In this document: positions 52,478 through 61,761 of the stretch, piece by piece
How positions within the stretch are numbered: position 1 is the stretch's first letter
Layout of the letters: every line of letters starts with the position of its first letter
Source of the DNA: Sphingomonas sp. AOB5
Lineage (GTDB): Bacteria; Pseudomonadota; Alphaproteobacteria; Sphingomonadales; Sphingomonadaceae
Reading direction: 5' to 3'
DNA: 64,000 nucleotides
Assembly: GCF_029433115.1 (NCBI RefSeq)
Contig: NZ_JARNTV010000006.1
Coordinates: 1 to 64,000, forward strand
Translations under genes and position numbers: made by a program
Notes under the pieces: model-generated
Told to the model about the DNA's origin: nothing
What the model saw: only the letters and a program-made list of their open reading frames with translations
Database searches by the model: none

Positions 52478-53466
52478 TCCGCAGCGCGCCAGCGCCGGAT
52501 CACCTGCTCCAGCCCGGTCACCACGCGGGCGAGCCGGTCATAGTCGATCTTGTCGGGCGTATCGGTGCGGCGGTGATAGTGCGGATAGCGGAATGGCGCG
52601 GTGTCCGTGATCATCAGCGCCGGAATGCCGTTCTGCTCGAACGCCCAGTGATCCGACCAGTCGATGCCCTGTACGAAGGCCGGTGCCGTGCCGCCGACGC
52701 TGGGAAAGGGTGCGACCGCGCGAAAGGCGCCGACGGTGCGCCGCACGAGATTGCGCGAACCGGTCGTGCCGACAAAGGCGACGAAATTGCCGGTGTCCGG
52801 GTAAAGCAGGCTCAGCGGGAACGGGTAACGCTGGCTGCCGGGCCGGTCGCTGTAATAGCCGAGCGTTTCGAGCGAGAACATGCCGTCCACCCGCTCGCCC
52901 GATGCCTTCAGCCGGTTGGCATGGACCAGACTGCCCATCCGGTCGGTCTGGAAGAAGGGCGGTTCTTCGTTGACGAACAGCACCAGCCGGATGCGGACCG
53001 CGGCCTTGCCGCGCAGATCGGCGAGGGTGCGGGCCAGTTCCAGCACGGCGGCGGTGCCGGTCGCATTGTCATTGGCGCCGGGCGCGGTGAACGCGCTGTC
53101 GTAATGCGCGCCGACCACGAGCGTGGGTGCCTTGGGATCGGCCGGATCGATCACGACTTCGAGGTTGCGGGCGCGGCCGCCGTCGAATGGCTGACGGATC
53201 ACAGCATAGCCCATCCCCGCCAGCGTCGCTTCGAGATAGGTCGCCGCGCGTTCGAGCGCTTCGGGATGGCCGAGATTATGCGGTTCGCGGGCGATCGCCT
53301 CGACATGGGTCCTGAGCCGCGTAGAGAGCTGGACCTGCGCGGGCGTCAGCGCCGGAAGCGGCCCTTCATGCGAACGGCCGGGCACCGCCGTCATCCACAA
53401 CAGCGCCAGAACGGGCGTGGCGAAAATCAGCGCGACCAGCGCCAGTATCGCCAGCCGGGTCTTCAT
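52474..53466 (-). CDS. M28 family peptidase, membrane-anchored
   Basis: A 330-residue protein. A single N-terminal transmembrane or signal segment (RLAILALVALIFATPVLALLWM) is followed directly by the peptidase domain. Active-site residues are in VVGAHYDSAFTAPGANDNATG (His, Asp, Asp), LVLFVNEEPPFFQT (Glu-Glu), SLETLGYYSD (Asp/Glu) and FRYPHYHRRTDT (His). It is shorter than the PA-containing relatives at 49837 and 56833. It forms an operon with the gene before it (ATGA overlap at 53463-53466). Confidence 0.9.
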   Translation of the reverse strand: MKTRLAILALVALIFATPVLALLWMTAVPGRSHEGPLPALTPAQVQLSTRLRTHVEAIAREPHNLGHPEALERAATYLEATLAGMGYAVIRQPFDGGRARNLEVVIDPADPKAPTLVVGAHYDSAFTAPGANDNATGTAAVLELARTLADLRGKAAVRIRLVLFVNEEPPFFQTDRMGSLVHANRLKASGERVDGMFSLETLGYYSDRPGSQRYPFPLSLLYPDTGNFVAFVGTTGSRNLVRRTVGAFRAVAPFPSVGGTAPAFVQGIDWSDHWAFEQNGIPALMITDTAPFRYPHYHRRTDTPDKIDYDRLARVVTGLEQVIRRWRAAD

Positions 53467-53897
53467 CCCGCCCAATGCTCGAACACAACGGCCTGCAACC
53501 GCGCTACCAGCGCAGCCGCCTCCGGCCCGGTCCATTCGCCCTCATACCCATGGGCTTCGCGCGCGCCGGTCCACCAGCCCTGCCCCGGCAACCGGTCGCT
53601 TTCGCGGACCACCAGCACCGCAAGGCCGGGTTCGCCCGCGGCGGCGCCCGCCTCGTCGATCTTGTCGAGAGTCTTGCAAAAGGCGCGCATCTTGGGCCGG
53701 GTGAAGCGCAGACCCAGCCCGCCCAGCGCTTCGGAATAGCTGAGTACGCGGCGTTCGCGCGCGGCCTCGATCAGCATGGCGCGAACACGGGGAACGTCGG
53801 CGATGGCGGACGCGCCGTTGTCGTCGGACGGAACCAGTCCCTCGGCGACCAGCCACTGGTCGAGCGTTTCGCCGAAGCCGGGCGACTTGCGAGGCAT
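53463..53897 (-). CDS. Conserved-type hypothetical protein, 144 aa
   Basis: A soluble protein with RERRVLSYSEALGGLGLRFTRPKM, then ALVVRESDRLPGQGWW, then a short helical C-terminus. The pattern Y-x-E-L-G, followed by a V-V-x-x-x-x-x-P-G-x-G-(W/F)-(W/F) strand, resembles a small domain found in various bacterial proteins whose function I do not know. The N-terminal 60 residues look like an independent helical segment. Its stop overlaps the M28 peptidase start by 4 bp, implying coupled translation. Confidence 0.62.
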   Translation of the reverse strand: MPRKSPGFGETLDQWLVAEGLVPSDDNGASAIADVPRVRAMLIEAARERRVLSYSEALGGLGLRFTRPKMRAFCKTLDKIDEAGAAAGEPGLAVLVVRESDRLPGQGWWTGAREAHGYEGEWTGPEAAALVARLQAVVFEHWAG

Positions 53898-53919
53898 TAC
53901 GCAAGCGCCCGGTTCGTCA

Positions 53920-55599
53920 TCACCGCGTCAGCTTCTTGTACGAAAGCGCAGTAGGCCGATCCGCAGCGTCACCCAGACGGCGCCGCTTGTCCTCTTCATA
54001 CGCCTCGAAGTTCCCCTCGAACCATTCCACGTGCGAATTGCCTTCGAACGCCAGGATGTGCGTCGCCAGGCGATCGAGGAAGAAGCGGTCGTGGCTGATC
54101 ACCACGGCGCAGCCTGCGAAATTCTCGATGGCTTCTTCGAGTGCGCCCAGCGTTTCCACGTCGAGATCGTTGGTCGGTTCGTCGAGCAGCAGCACGTTGC
54201 CGCCGCGCTTCAGCATCTTGGCGATGTTCACGCGGTTGCGTTCGCCGCCCGAGAGCTTGCCGACATTCTTCTGCTGGTCGGCGCCCTTGAAGTTGAACGC
54301 GCCGACATAGGCGCGGGTCGAGGCGTCGTGGCCGTTGACCTTCATGTAATCGAGACCGTCCGAGATTTCCTCCCAGACATTCTTCGACGGATCGAGATGA
54401 TCGCGGCTCTGGTCGACATAGCCCAGACGCACGGTCGAGCCCATTTCGATGGTGCCCGAATCCGGGGTTTCCTGACCGGTGATCATCTTGAACAGAGTCG
54501 ATTTGCCGGCGCCGTTCGGGCCGATCACGCCGACGATGCCGCCCGCGGGCAGCGTGAACGAGAGATTCTCGAACAGCAGCTTGTCGCCATAGGCCTTGGA
54601 GATGTTCTCGACCTCGATCACCTTGCCGCCCAGACGCTCGGGTACCTGGATGACGATCTGGGCCTTGCCCGGCGCACGGTTCTTCTGCTGCTCGACCAGC
54701 TGGTCGAACTTGGCGATACGCGCCTTGGACTTGGTCTGGCGGCCCTTCGGCCCCTGCCGGATCCATTCCAGCTCGTCCTTGATCGCCTTGGCGCGGCCGG
54801 ATTCCTCGCGGTCCTCCTGCTCAAGGCGCTTGGCCTTCTTCTCCAGATAGGTCGAGTAATTGCCCTCGTACGGGAAATATTTGCCGCGATCGATCTCGAG
54901 GATCCAGCCGACCACGTTATCGAGGAAGTAGCGATCGTGGGTGATCATCAGCACCGCGCCGGCATATTCCTTCAGATGGTTTTCCAGCCACTCGACGCTT
55001 TCGGCATCGAGATGGTTGGTCGGTTCGTCGAGCAGCAGGATCGACGGCTTCTGGATCAGCAGCCGGGTGAGCGCGATGCGGCGCTTTTCACCGCCCGAAA
55101 GATTCTCCACGGGCCAGTCGCCCGGCGGGCAGCGCAGAGCCTCCATCGCCACTTCGAGCTGGTTGTCGAGCGTCCAGCCATCGACCGCGTCGATCTTTTC
55201 CTGGAGCGTGCCCATCTCTTCCATCAGGGCGTCGAAATCGGTGTCGTCCTTCGGATCGCCCATTTCGGCCGAGATCGCGTTGAAGCGATCGACCAGATCG
55301 GCGGTCTCGCGCGCGCCTTCCTTGACGTTTTCCAGCACGGTCTTGGTCGGATCGAGCTGGGGTTCCTGCTCCAGGTAGCCGACGGTGATATACTCGCCGG
55401 GCCATGCCTCGCCGGTGAAATCCTTGTCCACGCCGGCCATGATCTTCATCAGGGTCGACTTGCCGGCGCCGTTCGGCCCGACGATGCCGATCTTGGCACC
55501 CTGATAGAACTGGATGTTGATGTTGCTCAGCACCGGCTTGGGGGCGCCGGGGAAGGTCTTGGTCATGTCCTTCATGACGAAGGCGTATTGAGCGGCCAC
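53920..55599 (-). CDS. ettA: Energy-dependent translational throttle protein EttA (ABC-F)
   Basis: A 559-residue soluble ABC-F ATPase that binds the ribosomal E site and gates entry into elongation according to ATP/ADP. There are two nucleotide-binding domains: Walker A GPNGAGKSTLMKI near residue 39 and GPNGAGKSTLFKM near 359, signatures LSGGEKRRIALTRLL and LSGGERNRVNIAKML, and Walker B LLLDEPTNHLDAESVEWLE and LLLDEPTNDLDVETL. The linker between domains is helical and charged, as in EttA. The GTG start has a GGAG ribosome-binding site 7 bases upstream. Confidence 0.96.
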   Translation of the reverse strand: MAAQYAFVMKDMTKTFPGAPKPVLSNINIQFYQGAKIGIVGPNGAGKSTLMKIMAGVDKDFTGEAWPGEYITVGYLEQEPQLDPTKTVLENVKEGARETADLVDRFNAISAEMGDPKDDTDFDALMEEMGTLQEKIDAVDGWTLDNQLEVAMEALRCPPGDWPVENLSGGEKRRIALTRLLIQKPSILLLDEPTNHLDAESVEWLENHLKEYAGAVLMITHDRYFLDNVVGWILEIDRGKYFPYEGNYSTYLEKKAKRLEQEDREESGRAKAIKDELEWIRQGPKGRQTKSKARIAKFDQLVEQQKNRAPGKAQIVIQVPERLGGKVIEVENISKAYGDKLLFENLSFTLPAGGIVGVIGPNGAGKSTLFKMITGQETPDSGTIEMGSTVRLGYVDQSRDHLDPSKNVWEEISDGLDYMKVNGHDASTRAYVGAFNFKGADQQKNVGKLSGGERNRVNIAKMLKRGGNVLLLDEPTNDLDVETLGALEEAIENFAGCAVVISHDRFFLDRLATHILAFEGNSHVEWFEGNFEAYEEDKRRRLGDAADRPTALSYKKLTR

Positions 55600-55695
55600 G
55601 GGAAGCTCCGTTCTACGAAAATGGTCTGCAGGAATTTGGCCGCGATGTAGCGACGGGGCGGCGCGTTGGCAACGCGCGCGCGGCGGACGAGGCCG

Positions 55696-56745
55696 CTAGT
55701 CGGACCAGATCGTCAGATTGCGGCAATCATGATCGCCATGGACCCGAATGATCTGCCCCGGCGCGGTCTCGATCGCTTGCGCGAAGCTATAGTAAAGCGG
55801 CGACCAGCAGGCCGTGGCACGCGGTGCGGGTGCGTTCTCGTAATCGGTCTCGCCATCCATCGCGAGCGCGATCCACTGGATCACGCCGGTCACGCGTCCG
55901 CCGGTCGAGCGGCATTCGACCGAGGCGGCGTCGGGCTTGAGCGCGGTGCCGGAGAAATCGAAGTGGAACAGGTCCGCGGAATCGCTGCGCAGCGCGATGC
56001 GGGTCGCGCCGGGATGGATCGGTCGCACCTGCGGCGCCAGCCGGTTGAAGGCGGACAGATCGAACCCGTCGATCTCGCCCAGCTTCGTCCCGCCATCCTG
56101 CATGTCTTCCATCAGCGCGACGCGCATCGTGCCGCGTGCGGGTATCGCCGGTGCGCCGGGAACGAGCAGATCACGCGCCGCACGTTCGTGCGCGGGCAGC
56201 ACCATCTGGCCGATCATGTCGTTGCTGATGATCTCCGACACCAGCAGGTCGGCGCGGTTGCCACCCAGATCGGTGGCGAGATCGAGCGCATCCGAATGCT
56301 TCGAGATCACGCGGATGCGGTCGGCATAGCCGTTGCGGGCGATATTCTCGCGCGCGGCCTCGGCGATGGCCGGGTTCATCTCGCAGGTGATGACTTCCGC
56401 GGCCCCTGCCCGCGCCGCCATCATCGCAAGGATGCCGGTGCCGGTGCCGATTTCGAGCACGCGCATGCCGGGTTTCACCGCGCGGCGGATCGCGGCGTCA
56501 TAGGCGGCGTTGCGCACATGATCCCGCACGATGCCGAAATGCCATTCGGGCACGCCCTCCCCCAGAAAACGGCGGATTTCGCCGCGCAGCCTGGCATCGG
56601 CACCCGCCATCGCCTCGCCGCACAGCGCCACCGCACGCGTCTCCATGCCCGACCGGCGCATCAGCGTGGCAACACGGTACAAGGCGGCGGGATTGCCCTG
56701 CGCCTGGACGAGAAGGGCTTCGATGGCTTCGGGGCGCGGCGTCAT
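55696..56745 (-). CDS. PRMT-like protein arginine methyltransferase homologue
   Basis: A 349-residue SAM-dependent methyltransferase. The N-terminal about 60 residues are helical and TPR-like (IEALLVQAQGNPAALYRVAT). The Rossmann core has VLEIGTGTGILAMMAARAGA (motif I) near residue 90, VITCEMNPAIAEAARENI (acidic ribose ligand), and LLVSEIIS, where eukaryotic PRMTs carry the double-E hairpin. The following beta-barrel part (VPGAPAIPARGTMRVALM) also fits PRMT7-type enzymes. The bacterial substrate is unknown. It lies on the same strand as ettA. Confidence 0.78.
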   Translation of the reverse strand: MTPRPEAIEALLVQAQGNPAALYRVATLMRRSGMETRAVALCGEAMAGADARLRGEIRRFLGEGVPEWHFGIVRDHVRNAAYDAAIRRAVKPGMRVLEIGTGTGILAMMAARAGAAEVITCEMNPAIAEAARENIARNGYADRIRVISKHSDALDLATDLGGNRADLLVSEIISNDMIGQMVLPAHERAARDLLVPGAPAIPARGTMRVALMEDMQDGGTKLGEIDGFDLSAFNRLAPQVRPIHPGATRIALRSDSADLFHFDFSGTALKPDAASVECRSTGGRVTGVIQWIALAMDGETDYENAPAPRATACWSPLYYSFAQAIETAPGQIIRVHGDHDCRNLTIWSD

Positions 56746-56832
56746 GGGCGGCACTAGTGGCAGTTCGGCGTGCCGCCGCCAAGCGGCAGATGCCGATTGG
56801 CAAATCCGGCCCGGAAGGATAGCCATGCCGCC

Positions 56833-58209
56833 ATGCGTAGCCTCCCCCTGCTCGCGGCCATCGCCGCCTTCGCCCTGCCCGCTTCAGCCCTTGCCCAGAC
56901 CTCGCCCGCCGAGCTGCGCGATGCCGCGCTGAAGGACAATTATGCCTGGGACATCACCGAAGGGCTGACCACCGAGATCGGCCCGCGCCTTGCCGGCACC
57001 GAAGCCGAGGCCCGCGCCCGCGCCTGGGCGGTGGAGAAGCTGAAGGCGATGGGTTTCCAGAATGTCCGGATCGAGACGTACATGATGCCGGTGTGGGTGC
57101 GCGGTGAAGAGAAGGCCGAGATCGTCTCGCCTTTCCCCCAGCCGCTGATCCTCACTGCGCTCGGCAATTCGGGATCGACCGGCGCCAAGCCGCTGGAGGC
57201 CGAGATCGTCTATTTTCCGACGCTGGCCGATCTGCAGGCGGCGCCCGAAGGGAGCCTGAAGGGCAAGATCGCCTTCGTCAGCCACTCGATGCACGCCACG
57301 CAGGACGGTTCGTCCTACGGCCCCTATGGGCAGGCACGCCGCACCGGCCCCGGAATCGCGGCACAAAAGGGTGCAGTCGCGATCGTCATCCGCTCGATCG
57401 GCACCGACTATCACCGCAATCCGCATGCCGGCGGCACCAGCTGGCCCGAGGGCGTGAAGCCGATCCCGGCCGCCGCGCTCTCGATCCCTGATTCGGAACA
57501 ACTCGAGCGTGTGCTGAAGCGCGGCCAGCCGGTGCGTATCCGCCTGACGCTCACCCCGCAGTTCGTCGGCCAGCGCGAATCGGGCAATGTCATCGCCGAA
57601 GTGCCGGGCAGCGATCCCGATGCGGGCATCATCCTGATCGGCGGCCATCTCGACAGCTGGGATCTGGGCACCGGTGCGTTCGACGATGCCGCGGGCGTGG
57701 CGATCACCGCCGCCGCCGCCAAGCGGGTGATGGATTCCGGCCAGCCGCGCCGCACGATTCGCGTCGTATGGTTCGGTGCCGAGGAAGTCGGCATCTTCGG
57801 CGGCAAGGCCTATGCCGAAGCGCACAAGGGCGACAAGCATGTGCTGGCCGCCGAATCCGATTTCGGCGCCGACCGGATCTGGAAGTTCGACGTGAACCTG
57901 CCGGCAAGCGCGGCGCCGATCGCGGACCGGCTGGCGGTGGCGCTGGCCCCGCTGGGCATCACCCGCGGCCGCGACATTGCCGGCGACGGCGCCGATGTCG
58001 GCCCGATCATGAAGCTGGGCGTCGCCGCGGTCGATCTGGCGCAGGACGGCACCCGCTATTTCGACCTGCACCACACGCCCGACGACACGCTGGACAAGAT
58101 CGATCCTGAGCAGTTGCGGCAAAATGTCGCGGCCTGGACCGCGATGCTGGCGATCGTCGCGAATGCGCCCGAGGAGATCGGACCGGTGCCCCCGCGCCCC
58201 GGTCTTTAG
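56833..58209 (+). CDS. Secreted M28 peptidase, carboxypeptidase Q-like
   Basis: A 458-residue protein. The signal peptide ends near ALAQ (about residue 21). A protease-associated domain (about 105-230) with the segment SLKGKIAFVSHSM is inserted before the catalytic core. Zinc-site residues are in LIGGHLDSWDLGTGAFDDAAG (His, Asp, Asp), VWFGAEEVGIFGG (Glu-Glu), ESDFGAD (Asp) and FDLHHTPDDTLDKI (His). It closely follows the plasma glutamate carboxypeptidase-type layout. It probably trims dipeptides in the periplasm and is divergent from the PRMT-like gene. Confidence 0.93.
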   Translation: MRSLPLLAAIAAFALPASALAQTSPAELRDAALKDNYAWDITEGLTTEIGPRLAGTEAEARARAWAVEKLKAMGFQNVRIETYMMPVWVRGEEKAEIVSPFPQPLILTALGNSGSTGAKPLEAEIVYFPTLADLQAAPEGSLKGKIAFVSHSMHATQDGSSYGPYGQARRTGPGIAAQKGAVAIVIRSIGTDYHRNPHAGGTSWPEGVKPIPAAALSIPDSEQLERVLKRGQPVRIRLTLTPQFVGQRESGNVIAEVPGSDPDAGIILIGGHLDSWDLGTGAFDDAAGVAITAAAAKRVMDSGQPRRTIRVVWFGAEEVGIFGGKAYAEAHKGDKHVLAAESDFGADRIWKFDVNLPASAAPIADRLAVALAPLGITRGRDIAGDGADVGPIMKLGVAAVDLAQDGTRYFDLHHTPDDTLDKIDPEQLRQNVAAWTAMLAIVANAPEEIGPVPPRPGL

Positions 58210-58399
58210 AGGGGATTGACGGTCGTCCGGCGGATTCCAAGGCAGACTCATGTCTCAATTTGGGCAGAATTATGTCCAATTCTGCCTGTTCGGCTCAATT
58301 TACGATTGACCCTATGGCGCGGTGCGGTATGCAATCACCCGTCACGCCATGGGGTTTAGCCTCGGGGGGGGTGACTGGGTTTGCATTGGGAGCAATGAA

Positions 58400-58585
58400 A
58401 TGAAGAAGATCCTCATCGTAGCGGCCTCGGCCGGCCTGCTGTCGCTCGCTGCTTGCGGCGGCGCCACCAACACCACCGAGAACGCCACCGTCGAAGCCAA
58501 CGTTTCCGACTACACCAACACCGTCGAGAACACCGAGCTTCCGGTCGAGAACGTCGTCGAAGAGAACGTCTCGAACGCGATGTAA
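58400..58585 (+). CDS. Mini-lipoprotein with Asn/Thr/Glu-rich tail, twin 1
   Basis: A 61-residue protein. MKKILIVAASAGLLSLAACGG gives a lipoprotein signal with lipobox SLAAC. The mature 42 residues are low-complexity and acidic (repeats of NTTENATVEANV, VENTELPVENVVEENV), probably disordered. It has a close paralogue 243 bp downstream with an almost identical leader (CATTGGGAGCAATGAA before the start). The role is unknown. It is followed by its own intrinsic terminator, so it is monocistronic. Confidence 0.78.
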   Translation: MKKILIVAASAGLLSLAACGGATNTTENATVEANVSDYTNTVENTELPVENVVEENVSNAM

Positions 58586-58619
58586 TCTCCTTCCCGCGCG
58601 CCTGGCGCCGGGAACGATC

Positions 58620-58648
58620 AAGGGGCGTCCTTCGGGGCGCCCCTTTTG
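58620..58648 (+). terminator. Intrinsic terminator of mini-lipoprotein gene 1
   Basis: AAGGGGCG (58620-58627) pairs with CGCCCCTT (58638-58645) around TCCTTCGGGG. The run TTTT directly follows, starting inside the stem. Confidence 0.82.
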
Positions 58649-58827
58649 CGTTGGAAAGCCTTTATTTTGCAATGCGGAAGACCCAGTTTGCGACGACCCG
58701 AAGGGCGCGCCGCATTCCGGCCATCGAATTGCAATTGACGCAGGCGTAACGACCGTTATTGCATCGATCTTCGCGTCGGCATTCGGGCCGGCCGCGAAAC
58801 TTGAACGTTTCCATTGGGAGCAATGAA

Positions 58828-59025
58828 ATGAAGAAGGTCCTCATTGTTGCTGCTGCCGCCGGCCTGATGACTCTCGCCGCCTGCCAGCCGACCGCCAACA
58901 ACACCACCGTCGTCGAGAACACTGTTGTCGAGAACGTCGTCGATATCGACGTCACCTCGAACACCGTTGTCGACAACGCTGCTGCACCGGTCGAAGCGAA
59001 CGTGGTGGAAGCCAACACGCTCTGA
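58828..59025 (+). CDS. Mini-lipoprotein, twin 2
   Basis: A 65-residue paralogue of the gene at 58400. The signal MKKVLIVAAAAGLMTLAAC is followed by a low-complexity acidic tail with repeats of TVVENTVVENVV and VEANVVEANTL. The start context CCATTGGGAGCAATGAA is almost the same as in twin 1. It also ends at its own terminator (59067). A tandem duplication with independent transcription units suggests dosage or differential expression. Confidence 0.78.
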   Translation: MKKVLIVAAAAGLMTLAACQPTANNTTVVENTVVENVVDIDVTSNTVVDNAAAPVEANVVEANTL

Positions 59026-59066
59026 TTTTGCATTCCGGTCCTTCCGGGCCGGAACAGCGATACGAG

Positions 59067-59096
59067 AAGGGCGCCCCCGCGGGGGCGCCCTTTTTG
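59067..59096 (+). terminator. Intrinsic terminator of mini-lipoprotein gene 2
   Basis: AAGGGCGCCCCC (59067-59078) pairs with GGGGGCGCCCTT (59081-59092) and continues into TTTTTGTTTG, a textbook stem with U-tract. Confidence 0.88.
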
Positions 59097-59225
59097 TTTG
59101 TCCGGAGTTTGTGACACAATGAAACCGTCCGGGATTCGCCAACCGAGGCAGGTGGCGCGGCAAATCCCGGACGGCAGGACGATGGGCGGGAGATAGGGGC
59201 CTCCCGCCCATCGGCTTCTCAAGCG

Positions 59226-61721
59226 TTATTCGTAGCGCAGCGCGTTGATCGGATTGGCGCGTGCCACGCGGAAGGCATGCGCGCCGATCGTGCCGACCGC
59301 GATCGCCAGCGCCAGCAGCCCGGCGAACAGGAATGGCGCCGGCCCCAGCCCGATCCGCGCATCGAAGCCGTTGAGCCAGTCGCGCATCACCCACCAGGCG
59401 ACCGGCCATGCGATGATGTTGGCGATCACCACCGGCTTCGAGAATTGCCACACCAGCAGTTTCACGATGTCCGAGGTGCGTGCGCCCAGCACCTTGCGCA
59501 CACCGATCTCCTTGGTGCGGCGCTCGGCGGTGAAGGCAGCGAGACCGAACAGGCCGAGACAGGCAACGATCACCGCCAGCACCGCGAACCCGGCAAAGCT
59601 CTTCGCTCGCGCATCCTCTGCCCGATAGAGTTCGAGCATGATGTCGTCGCTGAACTTGGCGTTGAACGGCACGTCGTTGACCACGCCCTTCCACATGGCC
59701 TCCATCCGCGAGCGGAGCTGGGCCGGATCGCCATCGAAGCGGACCATCATGTAGCTCTGCCCGTCGCGGGTGGAGTAGAAGAACAGCGGATCGAGCGGAT
59801 CGCGGATCGAGCGGAAGCGGGCATCCTTGGTCACGCCGATAATGGTGATCGGCAACAGGCCGATGCTGTTGTCGAGCATCGAAGCGCGCAGCGTCTTGCC
59901 TACGGCTTCCTGCGGCGTCTTGAAGCCAAGCCGCTTGGCCGCCAGCTCATTGACCACCACGTTGGCGCCACGCTTCTGCAGCTCGCGCTCGACCTCGAGA
60001 TTCTGCGGATAGGGCCGCGTCATGTCGTCCACCGGGCGATCGTCGAACCAGCGGCCCGCGACCAGTTCCAGGCCCATCGCGTCCTTCAGGCCGGGATCGG
60101 CGGCATAATTGCCGATCGAGACCGGATCGGCCTGGCCGGGCACCATCACGCCGGTATTATTGTTGTTGGGCGTGGCGATGCCGATATCGGTGCGGCCGAC
60201 CGCCTTCACGCCGGGGATACGGCGGGCCTGCGCAACCAGCGTCTCGCCCTTGCCCAGCACGACATAACGGCTCAACTCGTCCACCTGAAGCAGGTGGTCG
60301 CGCTTGTACCCGGGATCGGCGGTACGGGCGTAGACGGTCTGGCCGAAGATCACTGCAGTGCAGATGATCAGCCCGATCGACACCGCGAACTGGCCGATCA
60401 CCAGCACGTTGCGCAGCACGCCGGTGCCCGATGCCTCGGCCGCCGACTTGTTGGCCTTGAGCACCGTCGCCGGCTGGAAGCGCGAGAGGAAGAATGCCGG
60501 ATAGATGCCGCTGAGCACGCCAACCGCGAGCATCAGGCCGATCACCGGCAACAGGATCCCGCCCGCGCCGAAATAATAGACGGGGATATCGGCCTCGAGG
60601 AACGCGGCGAGGCTGGGCATCAGCAATTCGACGAAGGTCAGCGCAATGATCATCGCGATCACCGAGATCAGCACCGATTCACCGATGAACTGGAAGATCA
60701 GCTGGCGCCGCGTCGCGCCCAGCACCTTGCGCAGCGCCACTTCGCGGGCACGCTGGCTGGCACGGGCGGTGGCGAGATTGGTGAAGTTCACGATCGCCAT
60801 GCCCAGAATCAGCAGCGCGATGATCGCGAAGGTGATGATGGTGCGCTTGTCGTTACCCGGGGTCATCGCCCCGCCCTGCGCCTCGCCCAGATGGATGTCG
60901 GCCACATTGACCAGCTTCCAGTCCTGCTCGCGGCCGGCATCGAACCGCGCATCGCCGTTCATCTCGATCGGGATGTTGCGCTTCTCCCAGGCGGGGAACT
61001 GGGCCTCCATCGCCTTGGTATCGGTGCCGGGCTTCAGCTTCGCCCAGATCCAGCCATTCTGGCAGCCCCAGCATTGCAGGTTGCGCAGATTATCCGCGTA
61101 ATAGGCTTCGAAATCGAGCCGCGCGATCGTGTTGATCTTCAGGTGCGAGTTCTTTGGAATGTCGCGCAGCACGCCGGTGATGCGGAAATCGCGCGTCTTG
61201 CCGCGGCTGATCACGCTCATCGTGCGCCCGACGACATTGTCGGTGCCGAAACGGCGCACCGCCTCGGATTGGGTCAGAACCACCGTGTTGGGCTGGCTGA
61301 GCGCATTCGCCGATCCATGGAGCAGCGGCAGCGGCACCACGCTCAGGAAATCGCCATTGGTGTAGAGGAAGTCCTCCAGCGTCACGACCTGGCCATTGTC
61401 GCGGAACACCGGCGTGGTGTTCATCGCATAGACCCAGTTCTCGATCTGCGGGAAATCCTTCTTCATCGCCGCACCGGTGGGATAGGGCGTCATCTGAAGC
61501 TCGGGATCGCCGCCGGTCTGCTCGCCCTGATACCAGCTCTGGATCTGGTAGACATTCTCGCCATTCGGCAGCCACTTGTCGTAGCTGAACTCGTAGCGGA
61601 CGAAGAGCAGGATCATCAGGCACGCGGCCATGCCGATCGCCAGCCCGAGGATGTTGATCAGCGCATAGGTGCGGTTCTTCATCAGCGCCCGCACGCCCAC
61701 GACCAGATAATTGCGCAACAT
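59226..61721 (-). CDS. FtsX-type ABC transporter permease (two MacB/FtsX modules)
   Basis: An 831-residue inner-membrane protein. N-terminal helix 1 (NRTYALINILGLAIGMAACLMILLF) leads to a large periplasmic domain (about 45-270). Three helices follow, including RASQRAREVALRKVLGATRRQLIFQF, a typical FtsX coupling segment. A second helix-periplasm-three-helix set repeats the design (RRTKEIGVRKVLGARTSDIVKLL near residue 740) and ends NPINALRYE. About eight transmembrane helices in all. It works with the ATPase at 61762 and the adaptor at 62460, probably as a mechanotransmission-type exporter. The substrate is unknown. Confidence 0.92.
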   Translation of the reverse strand: MLRNYLVVGVRALMKNRTYALINILGLAIGMAACLMILLFVRYEFSYDKWLPNGENVYQIQSWYQGEQTGGDPELQMTPYPTGAAMKKDFPQIENWVYAMNTTPVFRDNGQVVTLEDFLYTNGDFLSVVPLPLLHGSANALSQPNTVVLTQSEAVRRFGTDNVVGRTMSVISRGKTRDFRITGVLRDIPKNSHLKINTIARLDFEAYYADNLRNLQCWGCQNGWIWAKLKPGTDTKAMEAQFPAWEKRNIPIEMNGDARFDAGREQDWKLVNVADIHLGEAQGGAMTPGNDKRTIITFAIIALLILGMAIVNFTNLATARASQRAREVALRKVLGATRRQLIFQFIGESVLISVIAMIIALTFVELLMPSLAAFLEADIPVYYFGAGGILLPVIGLMLAVGVLSGIYPAFFLSRFQPATVLKANKSAAEASGTGVLRNVLVIGQFAVSIGLIICTAVIFGQTVYARTADPGYKRDHLLQVDELSRYVVLGKGETLVAQARRIPGVKAVGRTDIGIATPNNNNTGVMVPGQADPVSIGNYAADPGLKDAMGLELVAGRWFDDRPVDDMTRPYPQNLEVERELQKRGANVVVNELAAKRLGFKTPQEAVGKTLRASMLDNSIGLLPITIIGVTKDARFRSIRDPLDPLFFYSTRDGQSYMMVRFDGDPAQLRSRMEAMWKGVVNDVPFNAKFSDDIMLELYRAEDARAKSFAGFAVLAVIVACLGLFGLAAFTAERRTKEIGVRKVLGARTSDIVKLLVWQFSKPVVIANIIAWPVAWWVMRDWLNGFDARIGLGPAPFLFAGLLALAIAVGTIGAHAFRVARANPINALRYE

Positions 61722-61761
61722 GGGTCTATTCCTTCCCTGAACCTTGGCCTCTTTCCGGGCC

